DNA of 64,000 nucleotides from Paraspadella gotoi (lineage: Eukaryota; Chaetognatha). A program made the position numbers and the translations under genes. Positions 41,413-51,730 of the stretch are shown piece after piece. Below the pieces are notes generated by a model, which was not told the DNA's origin, made no database searches, and saw only the letters and a program-made list of their open reading frames with translations. Position 1 is the stretch's first letter; each line of letters opens with the position of its first letter. The DNA lies in contig CM119269.1 in the NCBI GenBank assembly GCA_051294375.1, positions 394,910 through 458,909 of the forward strand, in the 5' to 3' direction.

Positions 41413-44400
41413 GTGTAGATTATTCACTCCACACGTATCATGAGTTCCAAGATTCTTTGCTCCCCACAGAGTCACATATTCATAACCAAGAACAGAGATG
41501 GCGCCAGAGACGACACCGACAAGCAACGCCCCCCATGGTTGGATCATCATGTCCGCCATTGCGCCGACGGCGACGCCTCCCGCCAGCGTCGAATTTTGCA
41601 CATGGATCATATTGAGTTTTCCTTCAGGATGAACCATTGAAGAAACGGCTACTGCTGTACCGGCCGAGGCGGCCAGAGCGAGATAAGTGTTAATCACCGC
41701 TCTGTGTTGTTCGTGACCTGGAAAAATAAAGGAAAATAAAGGAAAATAAAGGAAAATAAAGGAAAATAATGGAAAATAAAGGAAAATAAAGGAAAATAAT
41801 GGAAAATAAAGAAAAATAATGGAAAATAAAGAAAAATAAAGGAATAAAGGAAAGAATCGGAAAAATTAAGTTTTTAACCTTTCCTCTCTCTTCATTCTTT
41901 TTTGTAGTTTTTCTCATTTCTCTGTTTCTATTTTTAAATAATTAAATAATTAAAATTATTTCTTTTCTTTCCTTCCTAAATTCCTCCCTTCCTCTCTCAC
42001 CGATATCTCTCCTCCTTTATCTCTTTTTCCTTCCTCCCTCTCTCCCTCCCCCTTTCCTCTTTCTCTTCCTCCCCCTTTCCCTCCTCTCTCCCTTCCCCTT
42101 TCCTCCTCTCTCCCTCCCTCTTTCTCCCTCTCTCCCGTCACTTTCCTCCCTCTCTCTCTTCCCCTTTCCTTCCTCCCTCTCTCCTCCTTTTCTCCCTCTC
42201 TCTCTCCCCCTTCTCTCCCTCCCCATTTTCTCTCTCTCTCCCCTTTCTTCCTCTCTCTCCCTCCCCCTTCCTCCTCCTCCCCCTTTTCTCCTCTCTCCCT
42301 CCCCCTTTCTCCCTCTCTCCCTCCCCCTTCCTCCCTCCCCTCTTCCCTTTCTCCCTTCTCTCTCCCCCCTTTCCTCCCTCTCTCCCTCCCCCTTTCCTCT
42401 CTCCCCCCTTTCCTCCTTTTCTCCCTCTCTCCCTCCCCCTTCCTCCCCTCTCCCTCCCCTCCTCTCCTCCTCCTCCCCCCTTTTCTCCCTCTCTCTCCCC
42501 CTTTCCTCCCTCTCTCCCTCCCCTTTTCCTTCCTCCCTCTCTTTACCAGCCGTGGCTCCCGAATTGAAAGATGGCCAATACATCCAGAGAAAGACCGTCC
42601 CACCATTCTCTCTCTCCCCTTTCCTCCCTCTCTCCCCTCCCCCTTTCCTCCCTTCTCCCTCCCTTTTTCTCCCTCTCTCCCTCCCCCTTTCCTTCCTCCC
42701 TCTCTTTACCAGCCGTGGCTCCCGAATTGAAAGATGGCCAATACATCCAGAGAAAGAGCGTCCCAACCATCGCGAAGAGATTCGACGTGTAGGTGGCGCC
42801 CTCTTTGAGAGACTCGTGCATTGGCGTCCGGTAAAGGACGCGTGCCACTGTGATGCCGAAATAAGCGCCGAAGGAGTGAACGAAGATGGAGTCGCCGGCG
42901 TCGACGGCGTGAAGAAATGAGCGACCGATCCATTCATTCACGTTGTAAAGGACGAGCTCTATCATTGTCATCACCACAAGCTTTGATGCAGTTTTTGATG
43001 GAGTGTTTCATGAGGTTTTGATGGGGTATAAAATTTATTGCTTAATTAAATGTCATTACTTCGTAATATAACTTCCGATTGAAAGAAAAAAGATGTCGAA
43101 AATGAGTTTTCATTGCTCGATCCTCATCCTCCTCTTCCCCTCCCTCTCCCGAGGATCCGTCCTTTTTAGTCCAGTCTTCGCGAGCCTCGAGTTCTACTAA
43201 CTTCCTTCTTTTCTAATACTATTCCGGCCAGGGACTTTTCCTCAATAAACATTATCGGTGCGATATACGTCTTATTCTTCAGCATTGTTTTAATAGAAAA
43301 ATAAAACAAGTTTGAGCAAACAATATCGGATCTGCCCACGATCATTATCGGTAAATAATTAAATAAAAATTAAATAATTCATGTTAATTAATTAATTAGG
43401 CAATTAATTAATTTGATCCCAAATGTTTGTTTTGATTGATTAATTGACTGATTAATAAAATATTGATTAATAAATTGACTAATTGATTAATTAACTGATT
43501 AATTATTTGTTTAATTAATACATCTTGCATTTACATTTAAGATAAAAATAAAAAGAAGCATTATCAATTAGCGAAACAGGTTTTTTAATTTTTTTCCATT
43601 TAAACTCATTTCCACTCAAACGATTCCATCGAAAGTTGATTTCCAGCTTAATCACACACTTTCCTACCCACATATACAATTTCAGGTTAATCGCCCCATC
43701 CACTCATGAGTAATTGGTGTTCAAATAATGATTTTTTATTTTTTTTTTACATTTAAACTTATTTCCACTCGGACGACTCCATCGAAACTTCATATCAAGC
43801 TCAATCACACGCTTCCCAACCCACACACAAAATTTCATGCCAATCCATCCATCCAATCACAAGTAATTGGTGTTTTTTTCTAAGATGGGACGGACAGACA
43901 GACAGACAGACAGACGGAAGACGGACGGACGGACATCATTTTTTTGCATAATTTATCATAATTCGATGTTCTGACATAATATAAGTGAATTCCCGACAAG
44001 ATTGAGGGGGCGGACCGAGGGACCGACAAAGTGAATTATACATTCGGGATCTAATTAAAATACAATTTAATACATAATTTTTAACATATTGGGTTTTCGC
44101 GACTGGCTCTCTTTTTCAAAGAGAAATTGTTTTTTTTATTTCAGAAAAAAAAAATTCAAAGGCCTCTTCTATGAATGCCCTGATTTTAATTTTATTTGTC
44201 TTAATATAAAAGTCTAATCTTTAACCTTAAATCCTCAACCCTAAATCCTAATACTGTAGCGGTAGTAAACCTAAACCGGAGTTCCTTAGCTCCTATCACC
44301 TTTTTAAAGACAAGAGATCATTCCATCTCAGACTTGCAGATGGGATACTTTCCTAACACCTTTTTAAAGCCAAGAAGTCATCCCATCTCTGACCTGTAGA

Positions 44401-46360
44401 TAAGACACTTTCCTAACACCTTTTTAAAGCCAAGAAGTCATCCCATCTCTGACCTGTAGATAAGATACTTTCCTAACACCTTTTTAAAGCCAAGAAGTCA
44501 TCCCATTTCTGACCTGTAGATAAGACACTTTCCTAACATCTTTTTAAAGCCAAGAAGTCATCCCATCTCTGACCTGTAGATGGGACACTTTCCTAACATC
44601 TTTTTAAAGCCAAGAAGTCATCCCATCTCTGACCTGTAGATAAGACACTTTCCTAACACCTTTTTAAAGCCAAGAAGTCATCCCATCTCTGACCTGTAGA
44701 TGAGACACTTTGCCCAAAACCGCGCCGTAAGAAATGAGGACGGCGGCGATGGCGAAGTCCGCCCCAAGGAGACTTCCGAGGTTAAGAGGAATCGGATTAT
44801 CAGTTGGATCGATGAAGGGATTGTTGCTAGAGACACGTGGCGCCTCTGTTGGCAGGACTGGAGCGGAGACATTGAGAATGACTGCGAGAAGGGAGGAAGG
44901 GAGAGAGGGAGAGAGAGGGACAGTTAAAAAGAGAAGAGAAAGAGAGAGTGAGAGACAGGGAGAGAGAGAGAATGAGACAGAGAGAGAGAAGAGAGAGAGA
45001 AGGAGACAGAGAGTGAGGGAGAGAGAGAAAGAAGGAGAAAGATAGAGTGAGAGAGAGAAAAAAGAGGGCGAGTTCATTTGTTTAGATCTTTGTTAAAGTT
45101 TTCATGTACTAATTTTTCAGATAATTTATTTTGGAAATATTTCTAGTTTCAAATTAAATGGTTTTTGGTCTTTATGAAAATTTATGCAAAACTAAAAACA
45201 AACAAACTATTTTATTTAACTCTGTAAGTTACATTACTGTAGAGTAATGTATTGTATGATATTATATGATTAATTTAGTTTTTGAACATTTACATTGAAT
45301 TACATTACATACAAATACTGAAGGGAGTGGTTCTTTAATGCAATTGAAACATTCTTTGAATTCTTTGGATTATTTATAAAATGAATGGTTAATTTTTTTA
45401 TTGGTTGTACCAATTTGATTATTATAATTTTAAATAATATTTTAAAATTTTCCTTGCTATGTCTATGATTTCATAAACAGTATAAGAAGTACGGAAGTAG
45501 TACAGAAGAGTAAAAATAATAATAATAAGTGATGAACGGAATGACCACTCGACAATCCTCGAACCACTCAGGCTGTTCTGACTCAGGCTCACCCAGGTTG
45601 CTCACTCACCTCTGCACTGCGCATCATAGTCTTCATCGTGGGAGTCAATGTGCAACCAACCAAAGACCAACATCGACCATTGAATTCCGATGGCAGAAAT
45701 CATCATATTGAATCCAACTGAACCGTAAGAGTATTTCTTGAGAAATGTCATGAGAAAACCGAAACCAAGAAAGATCATCACGTGAACATCCTGTCAAGAA
45801 AAATAAGTGGTTGTGGTATTCCTCTCACACGAGATTCTTCCCACACGGAATTTTTCCCCAAGGAATTCCTCCCCCACAGGATTCGTCCCTTTGGAATTTC
45901 TCCCCATAGAATTCCTCCCCATAGAATTCCTCCCCAGAGAATTCCTCTCACACGTGATTCCTCCCCACTGCATTCCTCTCACGAGGGATTCCTCCCACGA
46001 GGAAAAGTAAGAGGGAAAGTACGAGGGAAAGTAAGAGGGAAAGTACGAGGGAAAGTACGCAAAATATGCAAAATATAATATCCTGTGAAAATGTCAAGCT
46101 TTGTTTAAAAACGTTAACCCATGCAACGTGACCTGGTTCATTACAACACATCCACAGATTCGCACCTGAAACATGGAATAGGTGATCTCCATCATATCCT
46201 CAGACTCGTTCGGCTTGTTCGCGTCTCTGAATGGTTGCGCCACTCTGTCTCTGTCGTCGTCGTATTTCGTCATCGTCCCGAAGAGAATGATCAACAAAAT
46301 CTCGATCACGAGGATCGTCGCTCCCAGTTTCATATGACGCATTTGACGCAGAAAGCCCAT
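39574..46360 (-). CDS. Rh-family ammonia channel B (7 exons)
   Basis: Paralogue of Rh A and its tandem neighbour on the same strand. Exons in order: 46166-46360, 45610-45790, 44694-44881, 42710-42980, 41412-41717, 40221-40392, 39574-39742; phases continuous (1,482 nt, 493 residues). Exons 1, 4 and 5 have the same lengths as their Rh A counterparts (195, 271, 306 nt). Landmarks: [55 protein letters not shown] (first pore His), [27 protein letters not shown] (second pore His), [14 protein letters not shown]. The extracellular loop in exon 3 is short, with N-x-S (NVS). The protein ends DFWKLG at a stop formed where Rh A has its last donor. Three introns contain copies of the preceding exon's 3' end with its donor (41208-41280, 42539-42605, 44285-44693). 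Closest to animal RhBG/RhCG-type channels. Confidence 0.94.
39990..40150. repeat. Decayed CCTAAA/CCCTAA-like tract
   Basis: Dense succession of TTAATCCT, AACCCTAATC, TCCTAAATCC, TATCCTAAAC units without fixed period, in the last intron of Rh B. A similar short stretch is at 44218-44262. It looks like a mutated interstitial telomere-type repeat. Confidence 0.5.
41208..41280 (-). repeat. Partial duplicate of Rh B exon 5 3' end with its splice donor
   Basis: Bases 41208-41280 match 41409-41481 (exon 5 end and donor) with a few substitutions. On the minus strand it reads the equivalent of YVTLW...NLG.HD.CGVNNLH followed by GTGAGAG. It lies in the downstream intron, separated from the real exon by about 130 bases of (GA)n. 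No acceptor precedes it. Confidence 0.85.
41719..41850. repeat. GGAAAATAAA decamer tandem repeat
   Basis: About twelve copies of a 10-base unit (GGAAAATAAA, some ending TAATGG) immediately upstream of Rh B exon 5, giving a pyrimidine-rich tract before its acceptor on the transcribed strand. Confidence 0.9.
42000..42538. repeat. Imperfect CTCCCT/CCTTTCCTC polypyrimidine tract
   Basis: About 540 bases made almost only of C and T, higher-order units such as CTCCCTCTCTCCCTCCCCC repeated with variation. It fills most of the intron after Rh B exon 4 on the side of its donor copies. Confidence 0.9.
42539..42605 (-). repeat. Partial duplicate of Rh B exon 4 3' end with its splice donor
   Basis: Bases 42539-42605 match 42704-42771 nearly exactly (exon 4 end [17 protein letters not shown] plus GTAAAGAGAGG donor side). 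The two copies are separated by about 100 bases of CT-rich tract. No acceptor precedes the copy. Confidence 0.88.
43600..44060. repeat. Dispersed repeat with (GACA)n/(GACG)n tail, tandem copies
   Basis: Two successive copies of a segment with CATTTAAACT, TCCACTC.AACGA, TCCATCGAAA, AATCACAC.CTTTCC.ACCCAC, AATCCATCC and AGTAATTGGTGTT, then GACAGACAGACAGACGG and GGACCGAGGGACCGACAA. Related to 24755-24880, 46800-46985, 61672-61725. Possibly the 3' part of a non-LTR retrotransposon. It lies in the Rh B intron after exon 3. Confidence 0.6.
44285..44712 (-). repeat. 60-bp tandem array carrying repeated exon end plus splice donor
   Basis: Seven units with an exact 60-base period; the six right-hand units differ by one to three bases and the leftmost is degenerate. 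On the transcribed strand each unit contains AAAGTGTCT.ATCTACAG followed by GTCAGAGATGGGATGACTTC. That is the last bases of Rh B exon 3 and its 5' splice site, then GGCTTTAAAAAGGTGTTAGG. The rightmost unit runs into the true exon at 44694-44711. Confidence 0.95.
45820..46062. repeat. Two minisatellites in Rh B intron 1
   Basis: About 45840-45990: units of GAATTCCTCCCCATA with variants (GAATTCCTCTCACACG, GATTCCTCCCA), about nine. Then 45995-46060: AGGGAAAGTACG/AGGGAAAGTAAG, about five copies of 12 bases. Confidence 0.85.
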
Positions 46361-48345
46361 TGTTGTTGTTGTTGTCGTCGTTGTTGTTATTGTTTCGGTC
46401 GAAGTCACGACTCACGATTATTTTTAACTTTTGCTTCTTGAGAGATTGAAAGAAAACTATTAAGTGAGTAAAAAATATAAACAGTAAAATAACAGATAAT
46501 ATACAAGTTTGAGCAAAAAATACGCAGATCTGCCCACGATCATCATCAGTAATTAATTAACTAATTAATTCATCAGATCTGGCATTGTTTGTTCTAACTT
46601 GTTTGTTTTTGACCGCGACAAAAGCAACGACGACGATGATGGCGACGACGACGACTGATAATTGATAGATGAATGATTGATTGATTGATTAAATAATTAA
46701 TTATTTGATTGATTGACTGATTAATTATTTATTAAATAATCTTTTAATTACTTGATTTATTAATGCAGCCTACCTTTACATTGAATATAAAAAAGCATAA
46801 TTAGTAAAACAAATCGAAATTTAATTTCCAGCTCAATCACACACTTTTTCACCCTCAAATACTGATAGACAGACGGATTTTGCATAAGTGAAAGTACACA
46901 ATGCATAATTTATCATAATTTGATGTTCTGACATGATTTAAGTGACTTACCGACAAGATTGTGGGGGCGGACCAATGGACCGACTAAAATATATCATATA
47001 AAATAAAATTAAGAGATGGATTCTCCTCTTTGTTGATACTGAAATATTGAACGGAAGAGATAAAAAAAAAAATAAAGAAAATGAGAGAAAGAATGAAAGA
47101 AAGAAGATAAAATTGATTAGTATTTGATAATGTAAAATAAAATAATTTTCTAACTGAAGTAAAAATGTATTTGATCAAAAATGTCAAAAAAAAAAAGCTC
47201 ATCGAAATAAGAGGCTATGTTAAAATGGGAATCTTGCCAAACCAGTCTGACTACTGAGCACATAGTATCTTAAGTACTTTTGGATTTTGCATTAATAGTA
47301 CAGGAGATTACTGGCGCTCTAATTAAAATATTGCAGGGTTTTGGCGAGATGATTGTTGTAGACCCATCAAAGCCCGTCCTTAGTCGGGAGGCAAGATATC
47401 TGGTCTAATATATATTTGAAAGTGTTTTTTTTTGCGCTTTTATACTTCGATTTTCTGATTTTCAAAAGTTTTTCATATATCTTAGTTCGAACCCAGCTGA
47501 CTGGCTAATGATCAAATATACCAAATAACATCTTTGTCAAAATGATAATACCATAATTCCCTAATTTTTTATTAACTAGAGTAAACAGTTACGATTGAAT
47601 AATTTAATATACATGATAAACTTTTTAACTTCAATTTAAATTTCCAAAATCTTATCCAATTTATGCTCACGGCGCATTTTCAAAGTCGTAGTACCAGTTC
47701 AGTACAAAATCCTCTCGCTCGCGTATAATTAATTAAATGTCATAAAAAGTCAGATTTCAACTTTGACAACAAAGTCTGTCGGTCTGCCTGAGTAAAGTGT
47801 AATTTAGTTACGTTATAATTATTCATTTTGTAACAAATATTTTTAGTTTCATTTGTTATTTTGTTTCATTTTGTTTTTTCATTTTCAGGTACCATTCATT
47901 TTGTCTTTTGTCAACTGTTTTTTAAAAGCACAGCACTAAAGAAAAATATTATTATTACAACTTAAAAGGGTATAAAAGCAAATCTCATTTTTTTCTTGGT
48001 AGACTTTATTTATCAACTCATTTTTAAATATTTCATTTTATTTTAACTTTTGAAATTTTCAAATTTTCCAGTTTGACTGGATTTCAAGAAAAAAAAATGT
48101 TTAACGCAAAAAATTCAAGTATTTTTTCGCCTATTAAGAATATATTATCGTCTTTGTCCTCGTCTTCGTTGCGGTTTTCTTCGTCGTCTTTATCGTTGTC
48201 GTCTTTCAATTTTGTCCTCAATTTTTGCTTCGTACGATTATCAATTAAATACCCCAAAATTCCAGATTTATAAATGTAATTTAGATTAATTTGAAGTAAA
48301 TGACCTTTTTAATTGCGCGAGTGATTTTTGGTCAATTGGTCTGTA
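46361..48345. other. AT-rich region upstream of Rh B
   Basis: No gene seen. A segment GTTTGAGCAAAAAATACGCA...GATCTGCCCACGATCAT at 46506-46547 is repeated from 43308-43350 and in part at 21600. A copy of the GACAGACGG-type repeat lies at 46800-46985. The short Ser-rich frame at 48073-48273 is not convincing. Confidence 0.5.
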
Positions 48346-48349
48346 GAAA

Positions 48350-48790
48350 TTGTATGAAGAAAGGTAAACAATTTCATCAGCACTCCACTCCAAGACGAGG
48401 GGGAGAATATCACTGGAACAGCTTAGCGTGATAGAAGGACCGAGATAGAAAGAACAGAAGAGTAGAGACCGTCCATGGGAGAATTCGATTGCTTGAAAGG
48501 ATAAAGGGGGGAGCAGCCACCTCCCAGCAGGCAGAGCAGTGGAAATCCCTAGGAGGTGGAAGGAAGTCGTCCTTCGACCGGCTACGACGGACAACTTGCC
48601 AGGAGAGCAAGACACACTATGCTAGTTTCGCACATCGACTTACGAATTCTTTTTTTTTTCCCGACGAAATTGATTTCGATCGATCGCAAGCGAAGAATCC
48701 TCAGCGGTCCATGAGGACAGCTGTTGCAAGTGCCGCAACCATCGGAAGTGTTGGGCCAACGGTCCGCCTCCCGAGCGAGGTTGTCTAAAC
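48350..48790 (+). other. GC-rich island, possible gene or element remnant
   Basis: Coding-like composition in AT-rich DNA. One plus-strand frame (48489-48788) contains KGGAATSQQAEQWKSLGGGR. Near its end another frame reads CCKCRNHRKCWANGPPPERG then C, a cysteine/histidine cluster. The frames do not join through obvious splice sites, so I treat this as a probable remnant. Family unknown. Confidence 0.3.
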
Positions 48791-48904
48791 TTTTGACTTC
48801 TATGTATAGAAAATCTTTAAGAAAAAGAAACAAACTACTTTTTATTAGATTTTTTAATTTTATAAAAAATAGAATAAAAATTTTAACAACTTTGGAGCTC
48901 TCTT

Positions 48905-49203
48905 AGGGTTTAATTCCTACCGGTCTCTTTCTCTAAACTCTTCCTCTCTCCTCTTTCTCCGTGCAGGTCAATCCACACGGTCACTTTGCCCCTGCTTTGG
49001 CAATGACCTTAAATTGACCGGGCAAAGCAATAGGACCGAGAAGACCGTAAGGTCAAGTCGGTCCGGGCAATGATAAAAGTGGATCATGAGAGAGCTCGTC
49101 TCACTCTTTTTCTACTTCTCATACAATGTCACAATTCTTCACCTTCTCCTTACTTTTATTATTACTATTTTTCGTCTTCTACATTGGTGATCCCGACTTA
49201 AGA
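48905..49203 (+). mobile_element. Possible LTR 3' end with primer-binding site
   Basis: At 49181-49203 the sequence ACA is followed by TTGGTGATCCCGACTTAAG. The TGGTGA..CCGAC pattern is typical of a tRNA primer-binding site directly after an LTR, and parallels TTGGTGAAACCGACGC at 52605 of the intact element. The upstream 250 bases would be LTR; its start is not defined. Downstream (49239-49511) an open frame with no recognised gag features follows. Likely a decayed element. Confidence 0.35.
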
Positions 49204-50668
49204 TAAGTAACCTTCTGATTTTTACTGACACTGATCGATTGGCTTATGATTTTATTGATAGAGTGAATGCCGGGATGGCATTAACTTCCTCCTGCCGGCC
49301 CTCCAGTTTTCTTGGTTGTGTCGATAACACCCTGGCTCACAGTTTTTGGCGGCGTCGCCGAATTTTCTATGGTAAAAGCAGATTTCGACGCGTTGGGTTT
49401 TTTGCTGCTGCTGGGGCTGTTTCTAATAATAAAAAAGTACATTTTTGGCAATATTTAAGAAAAAAAATCATGTCCATTTTTGTCCATTTTCACTTTCGTC
49501 CTCTGATTTGAATGCCAAGGAAAGTTGAGAAAATTTATTTACTTTGGAAATCCGTTCTTCCTTATCTTATTCACCTCTGGGTAAATTTATTCGCTTAAAT
49601 CATTTGTAGTTTGCCTATGAATTAATTTTAAAGTTGACAAGTCAAAAAGTTTCATTTTCAGTTTTTATCATAATTTGTTAAACAAAAATTGTTCAAATTG
49701 GTTTAAATTAACAGAAAATATAGCCTATTGAATAAGCTTTTAAAACCTATAAAATAATAAAAAAAAACCTGCTTCGTTCAGCCACTAATAATTTTTAAAG
49801 ACGGCCATTAATTTGTGACTTTTTGTGACTTGCATTTATTTTTAATAAAGAAAATATTTTCAACTCATTTATTAGTTTTAAAAGATAATATACATACTGA
49901 CGTTGATTAATCCAAAAAAACCGCATCCTTTTAGTCCGATGGAAAGCATCAGGACTTTTTTTTCTCAGAAAAATCTATCGATTTACTAAATCTGCTAGGC
50001 AATCAAACTTAGAATAAAATCTTTCGCTACCCAAAATTTATTTTACTACGTTACATTTTAAACATTTTCATATATTTAACATAATGTAAACGCAGATTTA
50101 ATAAGTGAACGGGAGAAAAAGAGAAGAGGAGGGAGAGACAATGTGTGTGAAAAAAGGAAGCTGATAGAGGGGGAGGGAGCGGATTGGAAAGTATTAAAAA
50201 ATGAGTAAGAGGAGTTTGAGAACAAGAGAAGGAGAGAAAAGAAGAGATAGTATGAAAGGAGAGACAGAATCGGAGAAAGAAGAAGAAAAGCTGAGATAAA
50301 GAAAAAAATAGTAAAGGAAAAGAGAGGAAGAGAGAGGAAAGGGAAGAGAGGAGGATTAAAGGAAAGAGAGATTAAAAACATATTACTTGATTCGATTAAG
50401 ATCATTTCATCCTTACTATAATTTATAGCTTACAGATGAAGTCGATAAAAACAGTTTTAGTGACAAAGTGATTTAATGACATAATAACATGACGTGAGAA
50501 TCGAGACTGAATTTGTTTCAGCTTAACAGATCAAAAGAAAACATATTAAAAACAAAACAGATTTAAATGTCGAGCCATCTTCTCGGGAGAATCAAAATCT
50601 AAAATAAACTAGAGGTTCAGCTTCTGATTAAAGCTTTAAATAAGATTATTTGAATTCTGAGTTTTCAG
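49204..50668. other. AT-rich intergenic stretch
   Basis: No gene seen apart from the unassigned frame at 49239-49511. A GA-rich, irregular purine tract spans 50100-50370. Confidence 0.55.
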
Positions 50669-50745
50669 TTCCCTGGTGGCTCAGAGCCATAATTCCAGGA
50701 ACCAAGACCTCCGATCCCAGGATCGAATCCTGGAGAGGGACAATT
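50669..50745 (+). repeat. tRNA-like SINE head or tRNA pseudogene
   Basis: TGGCTCAGAGC matches a Pol III A box and GGATCGAATCC a B box (one change from GGTTCGANTCC). The T-arm CCAGG-ATCGAAT-CCTGG is perfectly paired, and TCCCT near the start pairs with AGGGA at the end. The D arm is too short for a working tRNA, so a tRNA-derived SINE or pseudogene is likely. AT-rich sequence follows. Confidence 0.55.
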
Positions 50746-51307
50746 TATTCACAAACGAATAAGTTGGTCGGAGAAGTCTATATCCCCCTGTGATTATATA
50801 TATGCGTTTAATATTTACAATAATATATAAAAATAAAATTCGTTGTCGTCGGTATGTGTGTGAATGTGATTTCAATATCTGTAAACATTTATAAATGATA
50901 ATTCAAAAATTGTAAAAGGGTTTTTCATTTCGAAATGAAATTTGACTTGACTTGACTTTGCAAAATTTGAAATAAAATTACTAAAATTCACAAAATTCAA
51001 AATAATAATTGGGGAATAATGGAATATGGGGTTGTTGGCTGTCGGAGTCACCGCCGAGGATGCTGATGGATGAAGATGGATAAAGATTGACTCCGACAGT
51101 TTAACTAGGCATTAGTTGGGAATTTTGCTTTTTTCGTTTTTTTTTCTCCCGTCCATAATCACATCCATGTGCAAGGAGGTCTGGGAGAAGGAGAAAGACA
51201 AGGCGAAAAACGTGTGGGTCGGAGAAAAGGTTTGACACTACAGCAAGACACATGACGTGACAACTTAGTGACGTGACGTGACACTAAATACTTAACAGTA
51301 TTTAATT
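50746..51307. other. Intergenic DNA before the telomere-like array
   Basis: No gene. An inverted repeat CTGTCGGAGTCA (51038) / TGACTCCGACAG (51089) encloses about 40 bases. GACGTGACAACTTAGTGACGT repeats lie next to the array. Confidence 0.5.
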
Positions 51308-51730
51308 AGGGTTAGGGAGGGTTAGGGTTTTAGGGTTATGGGTTAGGTTAGGTTTAGGTTAGGTTAGGGTTAGGGTTTAGTTAGGGTTAGGGTTAGGGGT
51401 AGTTAGGGGGGAGAGAGATGGTTTAAGTGGTTAAGCGGTTAAGGGTAGTTAGGTGTAATAGGCGTTATAGTGCGTTAGGCGTGATAGAAGGTGTAGGTGT
51501 TGTTAGGTTAGGGCTTTAGGCGTTTTTAGGTGTTAGTCTAGGTTACGGCGGTTGAGTTAGTTAGGGTTATGTCTGTCGTGTAGTGCGGTGTAGGGTTTAG
51601 GGTTAGGGTTCAGGGTTAGCGGTTAGGTGCTGTAACGGTGTAGCGTTAGGGTTAAGGTAAGGGTTAGGTTAGGGTTTAGGTTTTATGGGGTGTAGGGTTT
51701 AGGGTTAGCGGTTAGGGTTTAGGGTAGGGT
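51308..51730 (+). repeat. Degenerate interstitial TTAGGG-like array
   Basis: About 420 bases of TTAGGG, TTAGG and GTTTAGGG units with many insertions and substitutions, most regular at both ends. The 5' LTR of the retroelement starts at its last base. It may be an interstitial telomere tract, a subtelomere-derived segment, or a poorly polished real telomere repeat. Confidence 0.85.

Noticed and set aside
41956-42937. Minus-strand frames of 216-306 codons rich in Arg/Glu/Gly
   Set aside because: Read-through of Rh B exon 4 into the CT-rich intron; the real exon ends at the GTAAAG donor at 42709.
48286-48615. Minus-strand frame of 109 codons as a gene
   Set aside because: No start or splice context and no recognised motif; the plus-strand frames over the same island are equally plausible, so the region is listed only as a possible remnant.
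50669-50745. Functional tRNA gene
   Set aside because: The D arm closes with almost no loop and no regular anticodon arm forms, so it is listed as a tRNA-like SINE head instead.
51308-51730. True chromosome end
   Set aside because: Sequence continues without a gap into an LTR and several kb of element on the right, and the array is highly degenerate; interstitial position is more likely.
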